Positions 28,610 to 39,908 of a stretch of DNA of 64,000 nt are shown piece after piece. How positions within the stretch are numbered: position 1 is the first letter of the stretch; the number at the start of each line of letters is the position of its first letter. The notes under the pieces were generated by a model, which saw only the letters and a list, made by a program, of their open reading frames with translations, ran no database searches and was not told where the DNA came from. Source of the stretch: Capronia americana (Eukaryota > Ascomycota > Eurotiomycetes > Chaetothyriales > Herpotrichiellaceae); the NCBI GenBank assembly GCA_016110215.1, contig JADWQD010000002.1, positions 1,860,001 to 1,924,000 on the forward strand. The letters are read 5' to 3'. Both the position numbers and the translations under genes were made by a program.

Positions 28610-31162
28610 TCAAAGCACATCCTCCAGCCATTTCAACTCCACCGCACTCACGCCACGAGCATAGGCCTTTGTCCCCGTGTATACGAATTCGCTGTACATG
28701 ATGGCCTCGAACTTCCTGGGCTGAGTCCTGCCACTGCCTCCACCACCAGCCCGCTCATCTCCTGCCGCTCGGGAAGCAACCGAAAACAGCACTGAGCTAG
28801 GGTGTATGGCAACAGCTTGATTCGTGAGCGTAGTTCGATAGCTCCCGTCGGCGCAGAGCCGCGCCACATTTGGATGGAAGCCCCTCAACATGCACTTGAG
28901 GATGCGGGCTGAGAGCGTCGTGGCGTCGTGGCGGTCAGGGACCGGGGGATCAAGCTTCAGTGGCTGCGCTTCGCCGACTGTTTTGGTCTTGGCCTTGGCC
29001 TTGGTGTTGCCGTTGTCCTGATTCTTGGCCCGGGCTTGGTATCGTGCCATCAGCGCGGTCAACTGTTTCCTCACGTCCATGGCGCCGCTCATGGCACGAT
29101 GCGAGATGTACCGCTCCTCACACCAACGGCGTCGATCGGTGTTTTCGGCCGCGTAGGCCTGCATCGTAGCTAAGAGGGTGAGATGGTCGCCTTCTCGACG
29201 GAAGAGCTGACGCCGTGCTTGCTGGGCCAGAGCTTCGGCTGAGCCATCGTCAAGGTCAGAGTCGGCGTCGGCGCCGTTGAGGGAAGAGTTCAAGGTTGGG
29301 TTCAGTGGATCGCTTGATCTGGAGGACGTGCTGCGGTTGTGAATGTTGAGGAAGATGTTTTCGACGCTCAGCGCCGAGACAATGTCGATGATTTCCTCGG
29401 CGCAGTCGTATGCTGGGTCTGTGCTGGCGAGCAGCACCCGCGCCAAGCTTGCGGGGAGAGGGAGGACGCTCATTTCCCGGCCCAGGCTCGTGATCTGGCC
29501 GGTCGAGGTGTCGAGCGCCGAGAGCTGAAGGAGGTGGATCAACGCTCGTTCGAGAGCTCGAGGTGGCGGAGGGGTTAGAAGTGGGAAGCTGCCCAGGTCG
29601 TCGATGGCATGTGCTTTGAGTGTCAGAGCAAGCTGGCTGAGGTCACAGCGCAGGATCTCGGGCTCGGTGTCCTGGGCCAGTTCGTAGAAGTCGGCTTCGG
29701 TGTACAGCCGGTATGTCGTTCCCGGTGCATCTCGACCAGCTCGGCCCGACCGTTGATTCGCCGAACTTCGAGATATGGGCACCGTGAGGAGTGTGTCGAG
29801 GTTGAGAGAAGGGCGGAAAAGCCGTTGTTTGGCTTTGCCCGTGTCAACCACGTATCTGATCCCAGGCACCGTGATACTCGTCTCCGCAATGTTGGTCGCC
29901 AAGATGATCTTCCTTGTGAACTTGGGCGTCGGCTGGAAGACCCTTTGTTGCATGTTCGAAGGCAGAGCGGCGTAAAGCGGCAGGATGAGCAGTTTCGGAA
30001 GTGTATGCGACTGCTTGGGATCTTTCTGGGTGGAATGCGACCAGGACGTGAGTAGGCTGAGGAGCGATTCCACCGTCTCTTGTCCTGTAAGGAAGACGAG
30101 TACGTCGCCCGGTAGGGGTGTATGCGCGTGGATCTGTATTATACGTTGGTACGCCGCGTCGAGGACATCAGGGACTGGTGTAGGCGTGTATTGGACCTTC
30201 ACGGGATACTGTCGTCCTTTGATAAACAAGGTCGTCGCCGAGGGGAGGCTTGCGGTCGGCTTTGACACAACCGTACCGTCAGCGTGTTCAGCCGCTGATG
30301 TCGCCGCCTCCTCTTTTACTCCATCACGAGCACTCCGTTCAGTATCAAAGAATCCTTGAATCTTCTCCATATCCGCCGTCGCACTCATGACCACGACCTT
30401 GACCGGCAGACCGCCCCTTCCGTCCCCCTCGTGTCTGAGATCTTGCATCCTTCTGAGAAAGCCCAGCACCAAATCGACGTTCAGACCGCGCTCGTGGACC
30501 TCGTCCACCACAACGGCCGAGTAATCTCTCAACCACGGATCCCGCAGCATCTCCTGCAAAAGCATCCCCTCCGTCAGGAACTTGATCCGCGTGGACGGAC
30601 TGGTGCTGTTTTCGAACCGCACCGAATATCCAACCTGTGAAGCTGGGCTCGAGCTCCCCAGCGGCGTACCCATCTCCTCGGCCACCCGCCGCGCCAACGA
30701 AATGGCAGCCACCCTTCGAGGCTGGGTAATGGCTATGCATCCACCCACGTTGGCGCCCGCATTGACTCCGCTGCGGATTTTCCGCTTCCTACACCACGGC
30801 TCGGTGGCTAGAAATTGGGGCACCTGCGTCGATTTGCCCGACCCTGTCTCTCCCACAAGTAGGAGCACGTCGTGGTCCCTGAGTTTCTGGCGGATCTCGT
30901 TCGCGTGGCTGTAGATAGGGAGTCCCTGCCTGATGGGCTGGAGTTGCCGCGCCCGCTCTTTCAGCCCGGGCCTGTGCTCCTTATCAGGCTTGGTCGATGG
31001 GGAGTCTTCTCCTCCATTGGCCGTGTCGTTATTGTTGTTTGGAGCGTCCTCGAAGTTGACAATTTTGCCGTTGGGCCCGTTGCGCACGCCGTCCTTCAGA
31101 GCGCCAAGTTTGGTTCTGAAGGCTTCGTCGGCGGTGCGCTTTCGTGCCTTGTGTGAAGGCAT
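28610..31162 (-). CDS. DHR2: DEAH-box RNA helicase, Dhr2-like
   Basis: A single-exon 850-residue protein with a full DEAH helicase core: GETGSGKST at 104-112, TQPRRVAA, DEVH at 220-223 (the usual DEAH variant), SAT, TNIAETSITVPG and QRSGRAGR. The winged-helix/ratchet and OB-fold C-terminus follow, ending MYSEFVYTGTKAYARGVSAV. The short basic N-terminus (MPSHKARKRT) and overall size fit the nucleolar Dhr2 type rather than the larger splicing DEAH helicases. Dhr2 acts in 18S rRNA maturation in the small-subunit processome. Acidic, Ser-rich insertions lie after motif III and before the HA2 region. The ATG at 31162 is the first in frame. Confidence 0.9.
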   Translation of the reverse strand: MPSHKARKRTADEAFRTKLGALKDGVRNGPNGKIVNFEDAPNNNNDTANGGEDSPSTKPDKEHRPGLKERARQLQPIRQGLPIYSHANEIRQKLRDHDVLLLVGETGSGKSTQVPQFLATEPWCRKRKIRSGVNAGANVGGCIAITQPRRVAAISLARRVAEEMGTPLGSSSPASQVGYSVRFENSTSPSTRIKFLTEGMLLQEMLRDPWLRDYSAVVVDEVHERGLNVDLVLGFLRRMQDLRHEGDGRGGLPVKVVVMSATADMEKIQGFFDTERSARDGVKEEAATSAAEHADGTVVSKPTASLPSATTLFIKGRQYPVKVQYTPTPVPDVLDAAYQRIIQIHAHTPLPGDVLVFLTGQETVESLLSLLTSWSHSTQKDPKQSHTLPKLLILPLYAALPSNMQQRVFQPTPKFTRKIILATNIAETSITVPGIRYVVDTGKAKQRLFRPSLNLDTLLTVPISRSSANQRSGRAGRDAPGTTYRLYTEADFYELAQDTEPEILRCDLSQLALTLKAHAIDDLGSFPLLTPPPPRALERALIHLLQLSALDTSTGQITSLGREMSVLPLPASLARVLLASTDPAYDCAEEIIDIVSALSVENIFLNIHNRSTSSRSSDPLNPTLNSSLNGADADSDLDDGSAEALAQQARRQLFRREGDHLTLLATMQAYAAENTDRRRWCEERYISHRAMSGAMDVRKQLTALMARYQARAKNQDNGNTKAKAKTKTVGEAQPLKLDPPVPDRHDATTLSARILKCMLRGFHPNVARLCADGSYRTTLTNQAVAIHPSSVLFSVASRAAGDERAGGGGSGRTQPRKFEAIMYSEFVYTGTKAYARGVSAVELKWLEDVL

Positions 31163-31698
31163 TCCCCTGGCGACTCCACCAATCTCGATCTTATGCCAGG
31201 GCTGTCCACCAGATTCACAGTTTTGGCAAACCCGGACTCCAAAACTTCAAACGCTCGTTTGTGTACGTAGAAGATGTGGCGTGGAACTCTGAAATTTGCG
31301 TGGCGCAACAAATCCGGAGCCTCGTCGGGTGTGGCGCCGCCTTGGCAGACTTTCCCAAGGCTGGCCCACTGCCTACAGCGCCCAGTCTTCAAGGCTCCTG
31401 GCGATGCAGGAAGACAAGAAGCTAAATGTTGGCGAGAACAAGATATATGGAAAATGCAACCCCTAGGCAGTAGATAGACTAATTTGTAGAAGACTAGAAG
31501 TAGTAGAAACGCCAGTAGACAATGCCGGAGTCAGAAATCGAACAGCATCCACTACAACTACATGAGTTGTCTGTCTTTTCTCCTAGATTAGCCCAATCGT
31601 CGTGCTCTCACTCCCTTTCGTTCTTTCTCCTTCGTCTCGGTCTCCGGAACCGGTAAAAGTCGTAAGACAGAGACACGGCCTTGCCTCGGCCACTTCCC
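31163..31698. other. Intergenic region, DHR2 promoter and GST 3' flank
   Basis: A minus-strand tandem spacer. I see no gene or notable motif. Confidence 0.5.
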
Positions 31699-32897
31699 TC
31701 AAACCCCGTTCTCCTCCAGGGGATGAATATCCGGCACAGGCCCCTCTGGAACAATCCCACTGGGGTTCAACATCGTCAAACTCATAAAGTAATGCCCCTT
31801 GATGTGCTCAAAGCTCGTTGTGTCCTTGAATGCCGGGACGTTCCAATACAGATTCCTCACCCATCGGTGAATGTTCGGGTACTGATAGCGAATCATGCCC
31901 CTATTGGTTTTGAAAAGTGACACGTAGACGGGATCGAAGCGGATGATAGTCACGTAGAGACGCACATCTGCTTCAGTGATTGCGGTGCCGAAATAGTAGG
32001 GTCCATCTTTCGAGGTGTTGGAGAGATGGGTCTCGACACGGTCAAGGGAGTCGAAGTGCGTCGAAACTGCCTTGTGGTATGCCTCCTGTGTTTTGCCCAA
32101 TCCGCATTTGCTAGACGAAAATTCATTTGTCAACTATTTCCCAGACAGCATCGAAGCGGGGCTTAACTTACTAGACGCCGTTGTTGACATTGTCGTAGGT
32201 CCACGCATTCGTCTCGTCAATCTGCCGCCTCAACCGCTCGGGATAGAGGTCTATGTTCCGCTTGTCCTCGGGCAAAAACTGATCGAACTCTGTGTACAAC
32301 ATCCGAATGATTTCGCTGCTTTCATTATTGACAATCGTGTCAGTCTTCTTGTCCCAAAGCACCGGCACGGTGAATCTGCCAGTATAGTCGGGATCTGCGT
32401 GAAAGTAAAGGTCCTTCAACCGCTTGAACTCTGGATGCAGAGGATCTGGTGTTACGTCGTCCAGCGGCAGCTTTTCGTCGGGTGTCACGAAGCGCCAGCT
32501 CTCGACGAGGCTCATGTGATAGTGAACCGAGGTGACGGAGATGATGGACTCGAGCCCTTTAAGCTTGCGGACGATCAACGTCCGATGTGCTGTAGAATGG
32601 TAAGTCCTGGACATAAACACTTTCAATGGCGCGGCACGCTTACCCCAAGGACAAGCATATTGGACATAAAGATGATATCTTCCTTTCTCGGGGGGAAACT
32701 TAGCGCCCGGTTCGCTGGAGATCCAATTTCGGAATTGAGAGGTGGGCCTCTGTAATTCGCCCTTCTCGTTGTACAGTTTCGCGGGAAGAGGATGCTCCGC
32801 AGTGCTCTGTGGTTTGAGGCATGACCGTTAGCCGGACCGCAACCAACCCGTACCACTCATCCTGGGATCGCGAGGTCTGGCATACCTGGATAGACAT
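31699..32897 (-). CDS. ECM4: Glutathione transferase of the Ecm4/Gto (omega/xi-like) type
   Basis: Four exons (32897-32886, 32806-32644, 32589-32172, 32110-31699) give 334 residues. The first exon carries only four codons (MSIQ). The three introns of 79, 54 and 61 nt end in GT..AG. The YACPWAHRTLIVRKLKGLE motif carries Cys56, the catalytic cysteine of Ecm4/YqjG-type glutathionyl-hydroquinone reductases. The thioredoxin-like part continues with FTVPVLWDKKTDTIVNNESS, which binds glutathione, and the helical domain contains YKCGLGKTQEAY and FGTAITEADVRLY, all typical. These enzymes reduce glutathionyl-hydroquinones and act in oxidative-stress and wall biology. The tiny first exon is inferred from the GTATGC donor and CACAG acceptor; a start within exon 2 is impossible because it has no suitable ATG. 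Confidence 0.9.
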
Positions 32898-33436
32898 TGT
32901 GCTGAACTTATCACCTTTACCTGGATGAAATTTCAATGACTAAGGTGCCTAGTCGGCGCTGGGCGACAGCCACGTCTGCAAAATCTAAACAGAAGAGTTA
33001 CAGAATGACAATGCAAACCGAGGGGATGACTGATGGATATCGCTTTGGCAATCAACCATATATAAGCATCGATTGGTGTTGGGAAAACCCTCGTCGTATA
33101 TGCACCGTCGAAATAGTGGCTCCCGGGAAGAGAAGCCAATTGCAGTATACGATCCTCTGCGGAGACTCGATGGATTTTGGCCTGCTTACCAGATTACCTC
33201 GACATGAGGACAGATCCCCGCGGAAAGGTACGGACAGGGCGAAGTTGCGTCTGCGATGGGGATTTCTCATCGTCCATCATTCGCGCGTTTAGTTCCCCAC
33301 CTCCTGGTGTCGGCCGAGAGGTTCGGCTGTATCACATGCAACTCTGACCGTTGATGCGGTAGACCCAGGCGGTCGTCTTGCTGCATTTGAAGCCGCTGGT
33401 GATCTTTTGTATATCGCTGTAGATTCTGAAGGGCGC
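32898..33436. other. Intergenic region, GST promoter and GUP1 3' flank
   Basis: A minus-strand tandem spacer of 540 bp. No gene is seen. Confidence 0.5.
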
Positions 33437-35480
33437 CTAGCATTTCAGCCTGATTCCTCTCCTCTTCTCGTCTTCGCGGTGTTCGAACATGACTTGAACA
33501 CCGACAAAGAGTACAACGCACGCACTCAGCATGAAAAATGCTCCATGCCAGCTGCTGGCGATGCCATGGACAATGCTTGTCAAGCCCTCCATGCCCACCG
33601 CGAAGCCGACTAGATTTGCGGTCATCATCATAAGGATGTTGGCAACCGCACCAATGCCGCAGATGACACGGTAGGTATTGGGTCGGGTCTTCCATTTCGA
33701 TGCTGGAAATGCCACGGTCAAAAGGACTTCAGGCAGCACAAAAAACACCACCATCCACCCCCATATCAACAACCGTAATTGTATATCGTGCCACAATGCC
33801 ACGAAAGTGAAGACGGCAAGCATATTACCGATCCCACGGAGTCTACCAGAGCCCCCGCCGAGACCTCCCCCGAGTGGCACATACACGTACCGGATCGTCC
33901 ATCGGTTGAAGCTTCGATGCCATGAACGCCAGAAAGCTAAAGCGGAATAATTGTCGCTCATGCATCGGACCATGTTCTCCGGAGGGTCGATCCCGTCAAT
34001 CAAAGCCCACAGCCTGAAAAAGCGCCACGGAATCATGAGCTTCAGCCAGATGTGATGCAGGTTGAAGTAAGCGAGCATGCTGAGTTGGAAAGGTGTATAC
34101 ACCGACCAATCCGGCGATGCCTTCGATATGGCGACCATGTACGCAGTATGAATGAGAAATTCCATGCAGCATAGCGTAACGAGGAACCTGATGCCATAGA
34201 GGATGGTTCGTTTGGTCGAGACGGACGTAGATTGGTATGAGGATTGCGAGATGTAGTCATTGAAGGTCAAGATGGGCCCGGCCAAATATAAGGGCGGGTA
34301 TAAGACATATGCGACGTAGGTCCGAAACGATACGTAAGCCGAAGCCGGGGCGGGCATATTCACACGGTCCCTTTCTGATAAGGCCGAAGGATCAAGTTGT
34401 TTCTTCTTGACATTGTCAGTGGCAGGTCCAGACTCTGGGCTGTTGCACAAATAACGAGGAATTGTCGTGAACGAACATACCTCAATGGGGCTACCAGCCC
34501 TTGACCGATCCAGCGACCAGTAATAGTCAAAATTGAAGGAAATCATCCTCAACACGGTGAAGTTGAATAAGACCTCCCAGCGAGGCTGAAGCCCACCATA
34601 GGAGTCCAGAAATTTGCCCCAGTCACCGGCAGCGGGGAAGAAAGGCACAACTGCCTCGCTCATCACCGAGTAGGGGTAGCCCTTTGCGAGTTCATTGGCG
34701 AAAAGGATGCCAATGTTGAAGACCCACGTCGTTACCGGAATTACGTGTCGTGGAAGTGCTGTAGCGATGTTGAAATTGACCAGTAGGATCAGGAGGATCT
34801 TGAGCACCGATGTACCGTTCAAAGCAGTTACATAGATCATCGCAGAGACAAAGTCAAAGGCTAGGCGGTTCCGGAGGCGGGTGTCAGCGACCGCTTGGCC
34901 ATGAGCATTCGATTTCGCACTGCCGTTGGGAACAGGTGGCTTTGGTAAAGTACAACGTTCGTAAAGCCGGCGGAGAAACGGATGTAGAAACATAAGCACT
35001 GTCAGGTACGGGATGTTGTTTCGAAATCCGGCATATTGGGCATCAGAATTGTCCTGAAACCTCTATGAGCGTTGCGACAAAGTCTCCCAGGTCACGCTCG
35101 ACATACCACTTTCCAACCAAACAGCCCCGGAGAAAGCAAATGTTCATATTTCGAGTAGTTCGGCGAGTCCGCTGTGTTTCGCACTTCGTCAGATCCAATG
35201 TCCCTCGACGAGTTTGCTCGAACCTACGCTGCGAGACGCTGACTACCGCCCAGTACATCTGAGGCACGCAGACGAGGAAGACAACCAGGTATACATAAAA
35301 TTCCGGTGTCCTCCATCGCGGCGGTGAGGCATCCGCAGGCTGTGTCTGTGTCTTTCCGTCTCTTGCTCCCTGTTTAGGGGTATGCTCATTGACTAGTTTC
35401 TGGGGTGTAGAGGAGTGCGTGAAACGGGTGTCGAGGGTGTCGAGGGAGTACAGCTCCCGGAGGAAGGAAAGAACCGTCAT
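33437..35480 (-). CDS. GUP1: Gup1-type membrane-bound O-acyltransferase
   Basis: Four exons (35480-35228, 35171-35107, 35053-34481, 34405-33437) give 619 residues. Introns are 56, 53 and 75 nt. The third (34480-34406) is in frame and stop-free, and removing it joins SPIE to KKQLDPSALSERDR as in other Gup1 proteins. The N-terminus LYSLDTLDTRFT is diagnostic. Multiple membrane spans follow, and the MBOAT core holds FWRSWHRSFNRW and the catalytic histidine His503 in VALWHD. The C-terminus RRGIRLKC is also conserved. In yeast, Gup1 remodels GPI-anchor lipids in the ER and was first named for glycerol uptake. It could act on the GPI-type wall protein encoded at 25.4-26.9 kb, but that link is only inference. 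Confidence 0.93.
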
Positions 35481-36147
35481 AGCTTCGCGAACATGGCGCT
35501 CCCTACCATCTTCTGGGCAGCAGTGCGATGGGTCTATCCGAGGACATGAAGTGATTTATTTCTTGTGTTCAGACGCGTGTCGTGAACGCAGCGACTAAAG
35601 CGGCATTGGAAAATCTTGGCTATTGCCCTTCACGCCCCTTTTTCAAGGGGTTCTCGACACACTTTGGACTGTATTCGGTACGTATCTTTTTCTCGGCTGC
35701 TAACATGCCCCAGATCTCAAACTACTCTCATGAGAACTACTGACTTGGGGACTAATTCGAATTGGACAAGAATTCCATGTCTTCAAGCGAACCAGTTCCA
35801 CTCCCAAATGCAACCGATGCGAATTGCAGCACTCCGCACTTACGACCACACGCTACGCATTCGCTTCAGACATGGTTCTAGGATCTTGAAAGGAGACCTT
35901 CCTTTGTAGGTTATTGCTTGTCATTCAATACTGAAAGGTGAAAAGATCATTGGTAAGGTGGAGGACTGGTGTACGAGCCGCGAACGGAGGGTAAGCTTCC
36001 ATTCAGGTCAAAATGCAAGTGTTTGGTGAGAAGGCATGTGAGAGGAAAAGGAGGGAATGACAGATCACTGGCTCTTGCATGCTAACCAACCATTCCGGGC
36101 CGAACTCTGGTTGACGAGAAGATATCGGCCTCAACACAGAGCTACCC
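35481..36147. other. Intergenic region, GUP1 promoter
   Basis: GUP1 promoter and epoxide hydrolase 3' flank, both minus strand. No gene or notable motif is seen. Confidence 0.5.
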
Positions 36148-37350
36148 CTAGTCGTGCCACACCTTCTGTAAGAACGCCTCGACGTCGTTCCATAGATCTC
36201 TCGGCCGTTCCATCGCTGCAAAATGGCCTCCTTTCTCATGCCGCCTGAAGAATACCAGATTACCAGTTGTTTCAATCCACGCCTTGGGCAGAGGATTGAT
36301 TTCCTTTGGGAACCACGAGTAACCGAGCGGCTTATTGATATGCCATTTCTTTGAACCGTGGCTATCGGCATGAGGCCCATAAAATTGGCGATAGGACCAG
36401 AGGTTGGTCGAAGCACACCGGGTAACCCAATACAATGTCACCGACTCGAGAATCACGTCAGGCGAAGGATCATCGTCAGTCCAGTCTATGAACTTCTCGC
36501 CGATCCAGGCCAACAGCGCAAGTGGACTGCTTGAGAGCACGAAGCCGATTGTGCTAGGGCGTGTGGCGTGCTCTAGTGCGTAACCGGTCCCGTTGTGCAG
36601 GAAGAAATTGTGTCTGTCGAGTCCTGCTTTCTCAACGGCGTCGATCGAGGAGTTGATGTCACTGTCGGCAGGTGGAGTCATTGGATGGGTGTTGAGATGT
36701 ACTGCCTTGCATCTGGGGTACTCTGCTGCAATTATGCGGGCTACACGGCCGCCGACGTCGCCGCCTTGGACCGCATAAGACTCAAAGCCGAGGACAGAGG
36801 CGAGACTGTCGAAGATACGCGCGGCGTCGTCGGCCCGGAAGTCTTGGTCCAATGGCGGCGCCGAGGAGAAAGCATAGCCCGGCAGGCTCGGGACTACCAG
36901 GTGGTAAGGAAGGTCTTCTGCCGCGTACTTGGACCGGAGGATGTGCAGTAGAGGGAGAAACTCGAGGAAACTTCCGGGCCAGCCATGGAGGAACAGGATC
37001 GGGATGGCGTCCTCGCGTTTCGAGAACAGGGCGACGAAATGAACATCGAAGTTCCCCAAAGTGTCTTTGATCGACGCTTTGAAGTGGGGGAATGAATTCA
37101 TGTGTTCCTCGTGCTTCCTCCAGTCGAATTCGGTTTCCCAATACTGCTTTGCGGCTAAAAGCCAGTCTCTCGGGAGACCAAGGCGTCTATTACGCTCGGG
37201 CAGAGAGTTCTCAAAGGTCGGCGGAGCGAGTGGAGCTATCTTGAGCAATGTCGCTAAGGTGTCGAGATCCTGCTGTGGGATGTCTACCTTCCATGGCGTG
37301 ATAGCATCTGATACGCCGTTTGGTAGGACGTTGAAACCACCTAAAGACAT
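36148..37350 (-). CDS. Epoxide hydrolase (alpha/beta hydrolase with EHN domain)
   Basis: A single-exon 400-residue protein. Residues 15-125 match the epoxide hydrolase N-terminal domain (LPRDWLLAAKQYWETEFDWRK). The oxyanion motif HGWPGS is at 122-127, the nucleophile Asp198 is in GGDVGG, and the catalytic His376 is in EKGGHFAAMERP. Two tyrosines expected to activate the epoxide are probably those in the lid region (SYRQFYG). Such enzymes open epoxides to diols in detoxification or secondary metabolism. The usual GGDWG is GGDVG here; a hydrophobic residue in place of Trp is known in fungal members. No signal peptide is seen, so it is likely cytosolic. The ATG at 37350 is well placed. Confidence 0.93.
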   Translation of the reverse strand: MSLGGFNVLPNGVSDAITPWKVDIPQQDLDTLATLLKIAPLAPPTFENSLPERNRRLGLPRDWLLAAKQYWETEFDWRKHEEHMNSFPHFKASIKDTLGNFDVHFVALFSKREDAIPILFLHGWPGSFLEFLPLLHILRSKYAAEDLPYHLVVPSLPGYAFSSAPPLDQDFRADDAARIFDSLASVLGFESYAVQGGDVGGRVARIIAAEYPRCKAVHLNTHPMTPPADSDINSSIDAVEKAGLDRHNFFLHNGTGYALEHATRPSTIGFVLSSSPLALLAWIGEKFIDWTDDDPSPDVILESVTLYWVTRCASTNLWSYRQFYGPHADSHGSKKWHINKPLGYSWFPKEINPLPKAWIETTGNLVFFRRHEKGGHFAAMERPRDLWNDVEAFLQKVWHD

Positions 37351-37815
37351 GTCTGTCTTTCCGAGTCACAGAGCACATAACATCCCATTGAAGAGAATGA
37401 TAGAGAAGCTAGGTTAGCCTTCAAGACTGTTCGTTCATTATAAGAGCTCGCAGAGCTGTCCAAGAATTTCTATCCTTGTACGTATTCGCAGCTATTGCTG
37501 TCGACGTTCTTGCCGACCCAAAGCGGGAATCAGAAACCAATGTCGCGATAGTTGCTGCAACAAGAAGATGGTCGGCTCGAACAGCGACAATTGGCTCTCA
37601 CCTGCGGTCCCGAGGCGACAAGTGAGCGCAGAGAAATGTGAAGGGCAGGTCAAGTTCAAGCCGAAGAAATCGTGCGTCTGACGGCTGACGCGGGCAAACC
37701 TGGCCAATCAAATGCTCCTTTAAGCCAGGAAAGACCGCCAGACTCGGATTATCGCAGCCTACCTCGTATTGACTTGGAACTCCGCCGACTGTGTCCCTCT
37801 CGATCACGTCCCAAC
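37351..37815. other. Epoxide hydrolase/VPS71 divergent promoter
   Basis: A 465-bp bidirectional promoter region. No gene is seen. The VPS71 frame is open upstream of its ATG but has only a GTG there. Confidence 0.5.
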
Positions 37816-38883
37816 ATGCCATTAATCGAAGAACTTCCAGTCACCACCACAATCCGCGCCTCGCATGGCTGGACGTACGTGCCTGATACCGGCGCGCCGA
37901 TTGCTGCGGTGCAACTGAGTTCACGCAAACGCGGTCGCGATGGAGCAACCATGGCGAGAAGCGCCGCGCAGGCCTCAAAGCAAGCAAAAGCCACCCAACA
38001 GAGATTGCATGACCTGAACAAAGAAAACTACCGCGAAGCCAACATCCCCATTCCGAAGCGCGATGGCACGAGAGGCAAGGAGAGGAAGTTGGAACCGAAT
38101 GTGAAGAGAATCCTTGCCTACCAGCGGAACTTTCAACACTATTTGGCAAATGAAGAGGCGGGGATTAACGTCTATGGGAGTGCTGGCATCCTCCCTCCCT
38201 CAAGTACTCGTGCCGGTAGTCAGGCTGCGCAACCTCCGCAGAAATCAGCGGCAGATTCGAAGAGACGGAGTACAGCAAAGAATGCTCCATCAACACCGGC
38301 GCCGAAGGGAGGAGCCAGACGTGCAAGCTCATTGAGACATTCCAAGTCTGCACCAGTGAAGAGTGAGGAATCAGCCGACGCCGCCAAAGTCGATATCGAG
38401 ATGACGGATGTTACTTCCCAACACCAACGCTCTCAACCCGCTTCTCCAACCACATCACAAAAATCGCCCTCGTCTCGGCCAAAGCACCAAATACAACCTT
38501 CTTCTCCTTCAGCAAGCCAGAACGCGACACCCGCCTACGACCCTGCGCTAGATCGCGACCCTCTCCTCCGCACGTTAGACATGCCCAAAATGCCTTCGGA
38601 CCGAGTAATGCGAGCTCTTCTTGCGGAGCCACCATTGAGCTATACAGCAGCTCGTGCGAAGCCTCTCGATGATCCGCCGGACCCGAGCGGAACTGGGGCT
38701 GTCTTTGCCATGCGCACGGGTAACAGCACGCTCATGGCGAAACCGGAGCGCTGGTTCTGCGCCTTGTGTGGATATTGGGGCAAAGTGAGGTGCAAGTATG
38801 GATGCGGCGAGAGGGTTTGTGGATTGTTGGATTGTTGGAGGGGCCACGAATCGGTGTGCTCGGCTGCTGCAACAGCATACTGA
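37816..38883 (+). CDS. VPS71: SWR1-complex subunit Vps71/Swc6 (HIT zinc finger)
   Basis: 355 residues from the ATG at 37816 (MPLIEELPV). The N-terminal ASHGWTYVPDTGAP and the ELDKEN-like HDLNKENYREANIPIP segments match fungal Vps71. The middle is Ser/Pro/Lys-rich and disordered. The C-terminus is a HIT-type zinc finger (CALCGYWGKVRCKYGCGERV, then C, C, H and C ligands) with all eight metal ligands present. Vps71/Swc6 is a nuclear subunit of the SWR1 remodeller that deposits histone H2A.Z; its mammalian relative is ZNHIT1. It is a single exon, divergent from the epoxide hydrolase gene. Confidence 0.9.
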   Translation: MPLIEELPVTTTIRASHGWTYVPDTGAPIAAVQLSSRKRGRDGATMARSAAQASKQAKATQQRLHDLNKENYREANIPIPKRDGTRGKERKLEPNVKRILAYQRNFQHYLANEEAGINVYGSAGILPPSSTRAGSQAAQPPQKSAADSKRRSTAKNAPSTPAPKGGARRASSLRHSKSAPVKSEESADAAKVDIEMTDVTSQHQRSQPASPTTSQKSPSSRPKHQIQPSSPSASQNATPAYDPALDRDPLLRTLDMPKMPSDRVMRALLAEPPLSYTAARAKPLDDPPDPSGTGAVFAMRTGNSTLMAKPERWFCALCGYWGKVRCKYGCGERVCGLLDCWRGHESVCSAAATAY

Positions 38884-39908
38884 AGTCAATGTGCGATGTG
38901 ACAGCTCAAGATAACATGTGGGCTCAATACTGAGGGTTCCGCTATTGCAGGTTTCTCACTTAGCTTGCGCAGAAGCGGGTCATTGCGACACCCTTTATGT
39001 GCCTTGACGGCGGGATGCTACGATGATGAAACTTTTGCACCCAGCTTATCCTATGATTTCAGCCGACCCAGAAATTGTGTCGGATTGGGGTGACATGACA
39101 ACGAGACCCCGAGCAGCTGATGTTCTGCATGAGATATTCCTGAGGCCGTTTTGGTCCGTGCCTATTCACTTAAAGACGCCTGACGAAGGGTGGGGGCCTG
39201 CTGGGGTCCTTCCACCAGAGCCCAAGGCGCGCGCGATTCAATACAGTTGCTCCTCAGGCAGAGTCGGCGCAGCGCCACGCCAGGCCCTCTACACCAGAAC
39301 GTATGATCAAATCACGTGCTGACCACTGCAAGCACCCAGCGGCGTGGTGCCGGATGACATTGAAGACATCGTCTGAGAGGTCTTTTTGGGTCCTTCCGGT
39401 GTTTGCTGCTTGCTCCGCTGGTTTATTTGGAAGGAAAGGATGTCGAGGCCAAGGATGACAGAAGCGACGTTGGAATGACTTCAATCGCAAGCACCCTCGC
39501 ACCAGTGTTCCTAGCTCGTGGCTGCCTTTATTACGTTTCGATCTGTAGATTCAGGCCTCGTAGGCGGCGAAAATCTGAAGTCTGAACTGTAAGTCTCAAG
39601 ATGGTGAAACTGATACGGCAACGAAACTCGACATTGCTTGTCGCTATTTATGAGTGTCGGATTGCGCAGGAGAGGCCCAGGGAAGTGACACTCGTAGGTG
39701 ATTTTCCTTTTGTCGAGTCAGTGCTTGATGTGAATATTCGGTATTCATTGAGCTGGGATCATTCACTGCAAGAGCACATGACTTGTGCAGGATTGAACTC
39801 GAAATCAGAACCGCGCATTCACTACAGAATTGGCGAATCCCTTCTGACCTCTTTCTGACCTCGTTCCCATCTCCGCTACACAAGCTTGGACGGCGCCACC
39901 AGAGAATC
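38884..39908. other. 1-kb intergenic region, no convincing gene
   Basis: The VPS71 3' flank and the promoter of the next plus-strand gene. Frames up to about 100 codons show no domain. There is a CACGTG at about 39315. Nothing else is supported. Confidence 0.5.

Noticed and set aside
27545..28631. Several 60-130-codon frames between the PIR-like gene and DHR2
   Set aside because: No domains, poor starts and no coherent exon joins on either strand.
18492..37350. P450, glutathione transferase and epoxide hydrolase as a detoxification or secondary-metabolite cluster
   Set aside because: They are separated by up to 17 kb of unrelated housekeeping genes, and there is no synthase, transporter or regulator between them.
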